The translations under genes and the position numbers were made by a program. Of a DNA stretch of 64,000 bases, positions 43,777 to 51,829 are shown piece by piece. Every line of letters begins with the position of its first letter. The stretch's first letter is position 1. The notes under the pieces were generated by a model, which worked only from the letters and a program-made list of their open reading frames with translations, was not told the origin of the DNA and made no database searches. The DNA is from a bacterium (GTDB lineage Bacteria; Pseudomonadota; Alphaproteobacteria; Sphingomonadales; Sphingomonadaceae): assembly GCA_030824575.1 (NCBI GenBank), contig JAVBXL010000032.1, positions 1-64,000 on the forward strand, written 5' to 3'.

Positions 43777-46413
43777 ATGTCCCTCAAGAAAGTCCTGCCG
43801 CTGCTGATTGCGGCCGCCCCCGTCGCCCTGTTGTCGCCTGCGCTGGCCCAGGCCGCCCCCACCGGCCCCGCCGCTGGCATCACCACCCAGTTGCCGCGCG
43901 GCGCTGCGCCCAGCCATTATGCGATTGAGGTGACGCCCGATGCGGCGAACCTCAAATTCACCGGCAAGGTGACGATCGACGTGACGGTCGCCACGGCGCT
44001 GCCGACGCTGGTGCTGAACGCGGCGGACCTGACCGTTTCTTCCGTGACGCTGACGCCCGTAAAGGGCAAGGCGATCAAGGGCATGGCGAAGGTGGACGCC
44101 GACGCGCAGACCGTGAGCCTGGATTTCGGCAAGCCGATCGCGCCTGGCAATTACAAGGTCGATATCGTCTATGCCGGCATCATCAACCAACAGGCCAACG
44201 GCCTGTTCGCGCTCGATTATACCGACAATGCGGGCGCAGCGAAGCGCGCGCTGTTCACCCAGTTCGAGGCGCCCGACGCGCGCCGGTTCGTGCCGAGCTG
44301 GGACGAGCCGAGCTATAAGGCGACGTTCGACCTGTCCGCCGTCATCCCCACGGGCCAGCTGGCGGTCGGCAACATGCCGGTCAAGGCGACCAAGGATATG
44401 GGCGGCGGCAAAAGCCTGGTGACGTTCGGCACCAGCCCCAAAATGTCCTCCTATTTGCTGTTCTTCGGTCTTGGCGAACTGGACCGGGCGACCAAGATGG
44501 CCGGCAATACCGAAGTCGGCGTCATCGTCGGCAAGGGCAATACCGGCAAGGCGCAACTGGCGCTCGATGCGTCGGCCAGCATCCTGCCCTATTTCAATGA
44601 TTATTTCGGCGTGCCCTATCCGCTGCCCAAGCTGGATAATGTCGCTGGCCCCGGCCAGAGCCAGTTTTTCAGCGCGATGGAGAATTGGGGCGCGATCTTC
44701 ACCTTCGAACGTGCGCTGCTGGTCGATCCGCGATTCACGTCCGAAGCGACCAAGCGCCGCATCTACGAAACCGTTGCGCATGAAATGGCGCATCAGTGGT
44801 TCGGCGATCTCGTCACCATGGCGTGGTGGGACGATCTGTGGCTGAACGAGGGCTTTGCGAGCTGGATGGCGACCAAGGTGACCGACAAGCTGCAACCCGA
44901 CTGGGAAATGCTGCTCACCCGCGTCGATGGGCGCGAGGCGGCGATGAGCCTCGATTCGCTCGCCACCACCCATGCCGTGGTGCAGAAAATCACCACCGTC
45001 GATCAGGTGAACCAGGCGTTCGACGCTATCACCTATCAAAAGGGCGAAGCGGTCATCACCATGCTGGAAGGCTATGCCGGCGAAGATGCGTGGAAGGCGG
45101 GCATTCAGGCCTATATGAAGGCTCATGCTTACGGCAACACCGTAACCGACGACCTGTGGAAAGCGGTCGAGGGTGCGGGGGCCAAGGGGCTAGTGTCGAT
45201 CGCGCATGACTTTACGTCGAAGCCGGGTATCCCGCTGGTCACGGTGGACAGCGCCGTCTGCAAGGGCGGATCGACGGTCCTGACGCTGAGCCAAAGCGAG
45301 TTCAGCCGCGACCAGAAGACCAAGGCGCCGCTGTCTTGGAACGTGCCGGTCAAGGCGCAGACCATTGGCGGCGAGGCGCAGCGGCTGATCTTGCAGGGCA
45401 AGGGGACGGTGACGCTGCCGGGCTGCGGCGCCTATGTCGTCAATGCGGGGCAGACAGGCTATTATCGATCGCTCTATCCCGCCGCGAACGTAAAGGCGCT
45501 GGCGAAGGATTTCACCAAGCTGGCGAGCATCGACCAGACCGGGTTGTTGGCCGACAATTTCCAGCTTGGCCTGGGCGGCTATCAGCCGATCGGCCTGGCG
45601 ATGGATCTGGTGGACGCGGTGCCCGCGACCGCCAGCCCCGCCGTGCTGGCTGAAGTGCCGGAGTATATCGCCAGTGCCCATGCGATGCTGGAAAGCGACC
45701 AGGCGGCGCAGGCGCGCGTCGCGGCCTATGGTTCGGCCAAGCTGGGGCCGGTGCTGGCGGGGATCGGCTATGACGCAAAGCCGGGCGAAGCGGCGCAGGC
45801 GCCGGTGCTGCGCCAGGCGCTGGTGGCGACGCTGGGCGACATGGGCGACAAGGCGGTTGTGGCGGAAGCCAATCGCCGCTTCGCCCAGCCCGCTTTGCTC
45901 GATGGGCCGCTGCGCAACACCTGGCTGTCGATCATTGCAAAGAACGCCGATCAGACGACTTGGGACAAGCTGCGCGCGATGGCCAAGGGCGCGAAGACCG
46001 ACCTGGAGAAGAGCAGCACCTATGCGTTGCTCGGCGGGGCGAAGGACGAAAAGCTGGCGGCGCAGGCGCTCGACCTTGCCATGACCGACGAGCCGGGCAA
46101 GACGACGAGCGCGGCGATCATCAGTGCGGTCGGTGCCGAGCATCCGATGATGGCGGTCGATTATGTGCTGGCGCACCGGGCGCAATATGAGGCGATGATC
46201 GACGTGTCGGCGCGCAGCCAAGCCCTTGCAAGACTCGGCGGCGGATCGGCCGATCCGGCGATGGCGACCAAGCTGGACGCCTATGCCACCCAATATCTGA
46301 CGCCCGAATCGCGCAAGGTGGTGGATCGTTCCATCTCCGCGATCAAGACGCGGATCGAGACGCGGAGCCGGTTGCAGGCGCCGCTGACCGCCTGGTTCGC
46401 GGCTAGGAAGTAA
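43777..46413 (+). CDS. secreted M1-family aminopeptidase
   Basis: From the ATG at 43777 the 878-residue protein has a signal peptide (AALLSPALAQAA region), then an N-terminal beta domain, the exopeptidase motif GAMENWGA, the zinc site HEMAHQWFGD with the distal Glu in NEGFASWM, and an ERAP1-like helical C-terminal domain. It trims N-terminal residues from periplasmic or extracellular peptides. The family includes PepN-like and puromycin-sensitive types. A strong terminator follows at 46421. Confidence 0.92.
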   Translation: MSLKKVLPLLIAAAPVALLSPALAQAAPTGPAAGITTQLPRGAAPSHYAIEVTPDAANLKFTGKVTIDVTVATALPTLVLNAADLTVSSVTLTPVKGKAIKGMAKVDADAQTVSLDFGKPIAPGNYKVDIVYAGIINQQANGLFALDYTDNAGAAKRALFTQFEAPDARRFVPSWDEPSYKATFDLSAVIPTGQLAVGNMPVKATKDMGGGKSLVTFGTSPKMSSYLLFFGLGELDRATKMAGNTEVGVIVGKGNTGKAQLALDASASILPYFNDYFGVPYPLPKLDNVAGPGQSQFFSAMENWGAIFTFERALLVDPRFTSEATKRRIYETVAHEMAHQWFGDLVTMAWWDDLWLNEGFASWMATKVTDKLQPDWEMLLTRVDGREAAMSLDSLATTHAVVQKITTVDQVNQAFDAITYQKGEAVITMLEGYAGEDAWKAGIQAYMKAHAYGNTVTDDLWKAVEGAGAKGLVSIAHDFTSKPGIPLVTVDSAVCKGGSTVLTLSQSEFSRDQKTKAPLSWNVPVKAQTIGGEAQRLILQGKGTVTLPGCGAYVVNAGQTGYYRSLYPAANVKALAKDFTKLASIDQTGLLADNFQLGLGGYQPIGLAMDLVDAVPATASPAVLAEVPEYIASAHAMLESDQAAQARVAAYGSAKLGPVLAGIGYDAKPGEAAQAPVLRQALVATLGDMGDKAVVAEANRRFAQPALLDGPLRNTWLSIIAKNADQTTWDKLRAMAKGAKTDLEKSSTYALLGGAKDEKLAAQALDLAMTDEPGKTTSAAIISAVGAEHPMMAVDYVLAHRAQYEAMIDVSARSQALARLGGGSADPAMATKLDAYATQYLTPESRKVVDRSISAIKTRIETRSRLQAPLTAWFAARK

Positions 46414-46420
46414 GCGTGAG

Positions 46421-46449
46421 GGGCGGTGGCGCGATCCACCGCCCTTTTT
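46421..46449 (+). terminator. intrinsic terminator after the aminopeptidase gene
   Basis: GGGCGGTGG (46421-46429) pairs with CCACCGCCC (46436-46444) around CGCGAT, followed by five T residues. It separates the convergent aminopeptidase and CoA-transferase genes. Confidence 0.9.
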
Positions 46450-46452
46450 GAT

Positions 46453-47769
46453 TCAGAAAAGGCGGCGTTCCCGCGCGGCGCGTTCCAGATCGTCGCGGAA
46501 GGCGGGGTGGGCGATGGCGATGAGCGCGCGGGCGCGATCGGCCAGGCTTTTGCCCTTCATGTCGGCGGAGCCGAATTCGGTGACGACGATATGGGTGTCG
46601 GTGCGCGGCGTTGTGACCGGGCCGTCGAGCCAGGGGACGATGCGTGATACTGTGCCCTTGGCGGCGGTGGAGTGGCAGGCGATGATCGACCGGCCGCCCC
46701 TTGACGCATAGGCGCCGCGCACGAAGTCGAGCTGGCCGCCGGTGCCGCTATATTGGCGGCCGTTGACGAACTCCGAATTGCAGGCGCCCGCCAGGTCGAG
46801 TTGCAGCGTAGCGTTGACCGAGAGCATGGCATCGTTCTGGGCTATGATATGGGGTGCGTTCACATAATCGACCGGGCGGGCTTCGAGCGTCACATTGTCG
46901 TGCAGGAAATCATAGAGCGGCTGGTCGCCCATGGCGAAGGCGAAGACCGATTTGCCCGGATGCAGGCTCTTGGCGCTGTTGTCGACCACGCCGGCCTGGA
47001 TCAGGCTGACGAGACCGGGCGAAAGGAGTTCGGTATGGATGCCAAGGCGGCGATGGCCCATGAGCGCGGCGCAGACCGCGTCGGGCACCGCACCGATGCC
47101 CATTTGCAGGCAGGCGCCATCGTCCACCATGGCGGCGATGATCGCGCCGATCGCGTCGTCTGTGGCGTTGCGGGGCAGGGACGGGATCTGGCAGAGCGGG
47201 ACATGATGTTCGACCAAGGCGGCGACGTCGGACACATGGATCAGGCAGTCGCCATGGACATAGGGCATGGCGGGGTTGACCTCCACGATCAGCCGGACGC
47301 CGCTGCGCGCGACCGCCAGCGCATAATCGGTGTCGGTGCCGAGGCTGAAATAGCCGTTCGCGTCCATGGGCGAGACGGTGGTGATGAAGCTGTCCACGCC
47401 GATATGATCGGTCAGGGCGCGGGGTATCTGGTGGAAGGGGACCGGCAGCAATTCGGTGAGAGGTTCAACGCCGCTTGCCAGCAGCGCGTCATTGGCGCGC
47501 TCCACGCCGCCATGGAACAGGCTGATCCGGCGGATGCGGTCAGTGAGGTCGGGGGCGAGGATGGCGGCAGCGGACGCGGCGGGCGCGAGCATGGCGTAGA
47601 GGGTGGCGTCGCGCAGCGCGCCGGCGCGGACCCGATCGGCCAGCGCCGCCGCCAGCGCGGGCGGGAAGCTGACGGCGAGGCCGGCGACGATCTTCGCGCT
47701 GTGCGGGATCAGCGCGACGGCCTGGTCCGCCGTCATCCGCTTGGCTTCATATAGGTCTTTGATCGTCAT
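46453..47769 (-). CDS. acetyl-CoA hydrolase/CoA-transferase family protein
   Basis: The 438-residue protein belongs to the family containing 4-hydroxybutyrate CoA-transferase and acetyl-CoA hydrolase. Motifs are MDANGYFSLGTDTDYALAVA, GACLQMGIGAVPDAV, YSGTGGQLDFVRGAYA and VVTEFGSADMKGKSLADRA, with Glu at the conserved nucleophile site. It either transfers CoA between short-chain acids or hydrolyses acyl-CoA; the substrate is not determined. Confidence 0.88.
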   Translation of the reverse strand: MTIKDLYEAKRMTADQAVALIPHSAKIVAGLAVSFPPALAAALADRVRAGALRDATLYAMLAPAASAAAILAPDLTDRIRRISLFHGGVERANDALLASGVEPLTELLPVPFHQIPRALTDHIGVDSFITTVSPMDANGYFSLGTDTDYALAVARSGVRLIVEVNPAMPYVHGDCLIHVSDVAALVEHHVPLCQIPSLPRNATDDAIGAIIAAMVDDGACLQMGIGAVPDAVCAALMGHRRLGIHTELLSPGLVSLIQAGVVDNSAKSLHPGKSVFAFAMGDQPLYDFLHDNVTLEARPVDYVNAPHIIAQNDAMLSVNATLQLDLAGACNSEFVNGRQYSGTGGQLDFVRGAYASRGGRSIIACHSTAAKGTVSRIVPWLDGPVTTPRTDTHIVVTEFGSADMKGKSLADRARALIAIAHPAFRDDLERAARERRLF

Positions 47770-47840
47770 GCCCTCTCCCCGGCTTGTTGCCGCCTTGTCG
47801 GCCGGACCGGGGGAGAGAGCAATCCACCATTAGTGGGACA

Positions 47841-48932
47841 TCAGCGCGGCAACCCCAGCGCCTTGACGATATCATCCCAGGCGACCAGCTTGAAATTCTG
47901 GGCCGCGGCCGCATTATGGCCGTCCTGCGCGATGAACAGCCCGCCAGGATAGGCGGGGCCAAAATCGCCCAGCATCAGTTCGATGCCGTCGGTTTCCTCC
48001 GACCCGCCAATGGCCCCGTCGACCACGCGGAAGCGGCCGACATAGCTGTCGTCGCTGATCCGATAGAGGACATAGGCATTGTCGCCCTGGCTGGAGACGA
48101 GGACATAGCCGTCCTTCTCGCCCACGGGCGCGATGGCGACGCCTTCGGCATCCATGACCAGATTCTTGCCGTCGGCCGCGGCGATTTTGGTAGGGGTGGT
48201 CGATCCGGTCGCGCGCGCATCGAAGCGCCACAGACCGACATCTTCTTCCGCCACATAGAGCGTGCCGGTGCGGTCATCGACGGCGCAGCCCTCCGACTGG
48301 GTGCCCAGCTTCATGGTGCGGACGATCTTGCCGCTGGGCGTTGCGCCTGATGCGTCGATCGCCACCTGGTTGATCGTGCCGTCCTTCAGCACGATGAAGG
48401 CGGACAGGACGCCCGCGTCACGGCCAAGGCAGATGCCATAGGCTTCGCCCGCGCCGCCATCGACCTTGCCCAGCGCGGTCAGCTTCGCGGTGGCGGGGTC
48501 GAGGCGGAAGAGCGCGATCCTGGCATGGGCGATGTCGTTGCGGTCGCTGGCGGCGACCAGGATGCCGGGCGCGCCGCCTATCGCCACGCCGTCCTTCAGA
48601 TCGACATTATTGACTCGGCCGGCGTCGATGAAGCTGCGGGTCTTGCCGTCCAGGCCATAGACATAGAGGCCGGCCTTCTTGTCGGTGCCCACGATCAGGC
48701 TTTGCGCCGGGTCGGCGGCGTTGCGCCAGATCGCCGGATCGTCGGCCGCGTCGGCGTTCGCGGTGCCGACCGGGGTGGTTTCCCCGCGCGCGGTGACCGA
48801 GACGGCAGGGGTTGCATTGGCGATGCGGACGGCGACCGGGACTTCGACTTCGGCGGTAGTGCAAGCGGACAATGTAATAAAAGTGAAACAGGAAATCATT
48901 GAACTGTAATATTTATTACGCGATCCGGTCAT
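47841..48932 (-). CDS. beta-propeller phytase
   Basis: The 363-residue protein has a signal region with a Cys (ITLSACTTAEVEV) that suggests a lipoprotein, then the BPP phytase pattern: DDPAIWRNAADPAQSLIVGTDKKAGLYVYGL, NNVDLKDGVAIGG, EGCAVDDRTGTLYVAEEDVGLWRFDA and NAYVLYRISD. It releases phosphate from phytate with calcium. It is divergent from a TonB-dependent receptor, 87 bases apart. This arrangement suggests that the receptor imports phytate-derived or metal-bound phosphate compounds. Confidence 0.9.
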   Translation of the reverse strand: MTGSRNKYYSSMISCFTFITLSACTTAEVEVPVAVRIANATPAVSVTARGETTPVGTANADAADDPAIWRNAADPAQSLIVGTDKKAGLYVYGLDGKTRSFIDAGRVNNVDLKDGVAIGGAPGILVAASDRNDIAHARIALFRLDPATAKLTALGKVDGGAGEAYGICLGRDAGVLSAFIVLKDGTINQVAIDASGATPSGKIVRTMKLGTQSEGCAVDDRTGTLYVAEEDVGLWRFDARATGSTTPTKIAAADGKNLVMDAEGVAIAPVGEKDGYVLVSSQGDNAYVLYRISDDSYVGRFRVVDGAIGGSEETDGIELMLGDFGPAYPGGLFIAQDGHNAAAAQNFKLVAWDDIVKALGLPR

Positions 48933-49019
48933 GTTTAACTCCTAGCGGCCCAATGCGACGGGCCAATACAAGAAAGCGCCCGATGGTCAATTAAACTCTT
49001 TAAGACATAGGGGGCACAT
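48933..49019. promoter_or_regulatory. shared divergent promoter region of the phytase and receptor genes
   Basis: The 87-base gap must hold both promoters. It contains an AT-richer stretch near 48983-49006 (GTCAATTAAACTCTTTAAG) and an AGGGGG ribosome binding site for the receptor. I do not see a confident Pho box. Confidence 0.4.
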
Positions 49020-51356
49020 ATGGTCGCGAATAAGTGGCTGATGCTTGGTTGCGCATCTTTGGCGATGATTTCTTCTCACGCTTTTGCTCAGGCGCCGGCC
49101 GCGGCGGACGACATCGCCAAGACGGACGGGCCGATCACCCAGGCGAGCGACATCGTCGTCATCGCCGGCATCGGCTATCGCGACCGCACCGACACGCCCG
49201 AACCCGTGTTGAAATATGGCACCGAATATTTCCAGCGCTTCGAGCCGCTGACCGCGGGCGATGCCCTGAAGCGCGTGCCGTCCGTGACCTTCCTGTCGGA
49301 TGTGATCGAAAGCGACGCGCCGCGCCTGCGTGGTCTGCCGCCGGGCTATACCCAGATCCTGATCAACGGCGAGCGCGTGCCTGGCTCCAGCGCGGACCGC
49401 AGTTTTTTCCTCGACCGTATCCCGGCCGAACTGATCTCCAGCGTCGAAATCGTCCGCTCATCCTCTGCGCGTCGCACCGGCGACGCGGTGGCGGGATCGC
49501 TCAACATCAATCTGCGCGACGGCTATGAACTGAATGGCGGCTATGTCCGCGCCGGTGGCCTGGTCTATGACGATAATGAACTGGAACCCAGCCTGGGTCT
49601 GGTCTGGGGCGGCGCGGTCGGCCCCGGCCGTTTGCTGCTGGGCGCGAACTTGCAGGGACGCCACAACCCGAAGAAGAAGGAAAGCTATCGCTACGGCGAT
49701 TCGCCGGAAAACGACGCGGACTATGCGACCGACGAGTTCGACAATCGCGAGGACCAGACCGACACGCGCGACGGCAAGGATTACAGTTTCAACGGCAGCT
49801 ATGAAATCGACACGGGCGACACCAATTTCAAGCTGAACGGCTTCTATGTGAAGACCGACCGGACCGAGACCGAGCGCAGCTTCGAATATGACGACGCCAC
49901 CGCGGTCACCGGCCCGGTGCCGACCGGCAATCTGCTGAGCGACAACGCCAATGTCGCCAAGATCGACCAGGAGAATTTCACGATCGACGGCAAGCTGAGC
50001 CATGAATGGTCGGCGGGCAAGACGTCGGTGCGCGTGGGCTATGCCAAGTTCATCGAAGATCGTCGCGAGACCGAATATGAGATCGGTTTCGACGTGGACG
50101 AGGGCGACGATCCTGAGTTCGAGGGCGCGCTGACCCAGACCGACATCAAGGACCAGGAATTTTCGGTCAAGCTGGAGCATGAAGTGCCGCTCAGCGAGAC
50201 GATGAAGTTCGTGTTCGGCGGCTTTTATCAGGACAAGAACCGCCGCACCGGCATCTTCGAGGCGGAATCCGATGATAATGGCGATGCCGGGTTCGACTGG
50301 AACCAGTTCGAGCGTAACCCGACCGAGCTGGCGGGCGCCTTTGGCGATCTGGAAGCGGCCGATGGCGGCGATAACCGGATCAAGGAAAAGCGTCGCGATG
50401 CCTTCGCCCTGGTGGAAGGCAATATGGACAGCCTGAAGTGGGAAGCGGGCCTGCGCTACGAACATACCAAGGTGCGGATCAGCGACTATACCGTCGACGC
50501 CGACCTGCGCGACCAGAAGGCCAGCTATGACGCTTTCCTGCCGTCGGCCTCGTTCAAATATTCGCTGACCGCCAGCGACCGCATCATCGGGTCGGTCGCG
50601 CGCACGCTGCGCCGTCCAGAGTTCAACTATATCTCGCCAGCCTTGCTGGAAGAAGAAGTGGGCGACAGCGACCTGCTGGGCAATCCGCAACTGCGGCCCG
50701 AAAAGGCGTGGGGCGTGGACCTGGGCTATGAACATCGCATGGGCACCGGCGGCATCGTCGGCGTCAACCTGTTCTATCGCAAGATCAAGGATTTGATCGA
50801 GCTGACCAACACCGGCGTCGAAGGATCGGAAGGCGAAGGCACCTTCGTCTATCAGCCCAAAAATGTCGGCGACGGCAAGGTGTGGGGCGTGGAGTTCGAC
50901 CTATCGACCAATTTGGGCGTGATCGGCCTGCCCGACACTGGCATTTTCGGCAATGTGTCATGGCTGGACAGCGAAGTCACCGATTTTGCGGGCAAGCGCC
51001 GGTTCAACGACCAGTCCAAATATGTCTATAATTTCGGCTTCATCCAGGATTTCCCAAAGGCGGAGGCCGCCTTCGGCGCGACCTATCGCAAGCAGGGCGC
51101 GGCCTTTGGTCGCGTGATTTCGGAAGAAGTGACCACCACCTATGGCGCGGACCTGGAAATCTTCGTGGAAAAGCGGTTCGGCAAGAAGTTCACCATCCGC
51201 GCCGTTGGCTCCAACCTGCTGAATGGCGCCAAGCGCGAAGTGTTCAACAAGTTCGACAATCTGGCCGACCAGCTGGATCGCAACTTCGACGAATATGAAC
51301 TGGAGAGTGAAAAGGCGGGGCCAGTGTTCCAGGTCATGGCGCGCATGGCGTTCTGA
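49020..51356 (+). CDS. TonB-dependent outer-membrane receptor
   Basis: The 778-residue receptor has a signal peptide ending near AFAQAP, a plug domain (from about GDALKRVPSVTFLSDV to IVRSSSARRTGDAVAGSLNI) and a beta-barrel of about 22 strands ending in aromatic FQVMARMAF, typical of outer-membrane C-termini. TonB-box-like sequence is near the N-terminus (ITQASDIVVIAG). It lies next to a phytase, so phytate breakdown products are the likely substrate. Terminator at 51381. Confidence 0.93.
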   Translation: MVANKWLMLGCASLAMISSHAFAQAPAAADDIAKTDGPITQASDIVVIAGIGYRDRTDTPEPVLKYGTEYFQRFEPLTAGDALKRVPSVTFLSDVIESDAPRLRGLPPGYTQILINGERVPGSSADRSFFLDRIPAELISSVEIVRSSSARRTGDAVAGSLNINLRDGYELNGGYVRAGGLVYDDNELEPSLGLVWGGAVGPGRLLLGANLQGRHNPKKKESYRYGDSPENDADYATDEFDNREDQTDTRDGKDYSFNGSYEIDTGDTNFKLNGFYVKTDRTETERSFEYDDATAVTGPVPTGNLLSDNANVAKIDQENFTIDGKLSHEWSAGKTSVRVGYAKFIEDRRETEYEIGFDVDEGDDPEFEGALTQTDIKDQEFSVKLEHEVPLSETMKFVFGGFYQDKNRRTGIFEAESDDNGDAGFDWNQFERNPTELAGAFGDLEAADGGDNRIKEKRRDAFALVEGNMDSLKWEAGLRYEHTKVRISDYTVDADLRDQKASYDAFLPSASFKYSLTASDRIIGSVARTLRRPEFNYISPALLEEEVGDSDLLGNPQLRPEKAWGVDLGYEHRMGTGGIVGVNLFYRKIKDLIELTNTGVEGSEGEGTFVYQPKNVGDGKVWGVEFDLSTNLGVIGLPDTGIFGNVSWLDSEVTDFAGKRRFNDQSKYVYNFGFIQDFPKAEAAFGATYRKQGAAFGRVISEEVTTTYGADLEIFVEKRFGKKFTIRAVGSNLLNGAKREVFNKFDNLADQLDRNFDEYELESEKAGPVFQVMARMAF

Positions 51357-51380
51357 TCCGTCGGCACAATCGTAAGGGAA

Positions 51381-51406
51381 GGGCCGCGCGATGCGCGGCC
51401 CTTTTT
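51381..51406 (+). terminator. intrinsic terminator after the TonB receptor gene
   Basis: GGGCCGCGC (51381-51389) pairs with GCGCGGCCC (51393-51401) around GAT, followed by TTTTT (51402-51406). It ends the receptor transcript and may also end the minus-strand DUF3606 transcript. Confidence 0.92.
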
Positions 51407-51409
51407 CGT

Positions 51410-51595
51410 TCAGCGGCCCGTGTTGAGATAGGCGGCGACGGCATCGACGCTGTCGCCGACGACATCGATGGCCTCCGCCAATTCTTCGGGCGATACGTCA
51501 AAGCGATAGGTCCAGTAGAGGATTGCCGCTTCATTATCCAACGTGACGCGGTCTGCATCCATATAGGGGTCGCTGGTCTTTGGTGCGTGTCTCAT
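51410..51595 (-). CDS. DUF3606 small protein
   Basis: The 61-residue product fits the DUF3606 family of about 60 residues: an N-terminal segment with DNEAAILYWTYRFDVSPEEL and a C-terminal EAIDVVGDSVDAVAAYL helix. Its role is unknown. An internal Met at residue 12 (position 51562) is an alternative start. Confidence 0.7.
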   Translation of the reverse strand: MRHAPKTSDPYMDADRVTLDNEAAILYWTYRFDVSPEELAEAIDVVGDSVDAVAAYLNTGR

Positions 51596-51674
51596 AGGAC
51601 AGGTACAAACGCATAAATCGCGACGCTTTTCCGCTTCCCTTTAGGACAGGTTGCTTAGGCCAGTGGTCGGATTC

Positions 51675-51717
51675 TGACATTCGATACCGTATGACGGCAA
51701 GTCGCGCTCGAATGTCA
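51675..51717. repeat. inverted repeat with 10-base arms
   Basis: TGACATTCGA (51675-51684) and TCGAATGTCA (51708-51717) are perfect reverse complements around a 23-base loop. The arm core TGACATT recurs in the larger palindrome at 51749-51829. Confidence 0.65.
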
Positions 51718-51748
51718 AAATCCGTTCGGACCACGGGAAATCTTAGAT

Positions 51749-51829
51749 GCTAGTGGATTTTACGATTTTGACATTTGCAGGCCCATCCCAGCCGCCAGGG
51801 GATGCAAATGTCAACATCACTCCACTAGC
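51749..51829. repeat. long interrupted palindrome overlapping the OPT gene end
   Basis: Outer arms GCTAGTGGA (51749-51757) and TCCACTAGC (51821-51829), and inner arms TTGACATTTGCA (51768-51779) and TGCAAATGTCAA (51803-51814), form a symmetric structure, with a further short stem CATCCC/GGGATG at the centre. The right arm includes the stop of the OPT gene. Confidence 0.75.

Noticed and set aside
43003-45126. 707-codon minus-strand frame across queF and the aminopeptidase
   Set aside because: Antisense to two clear genes with conserved motifs, and it crosses a repeat element. Treated as a shadow.
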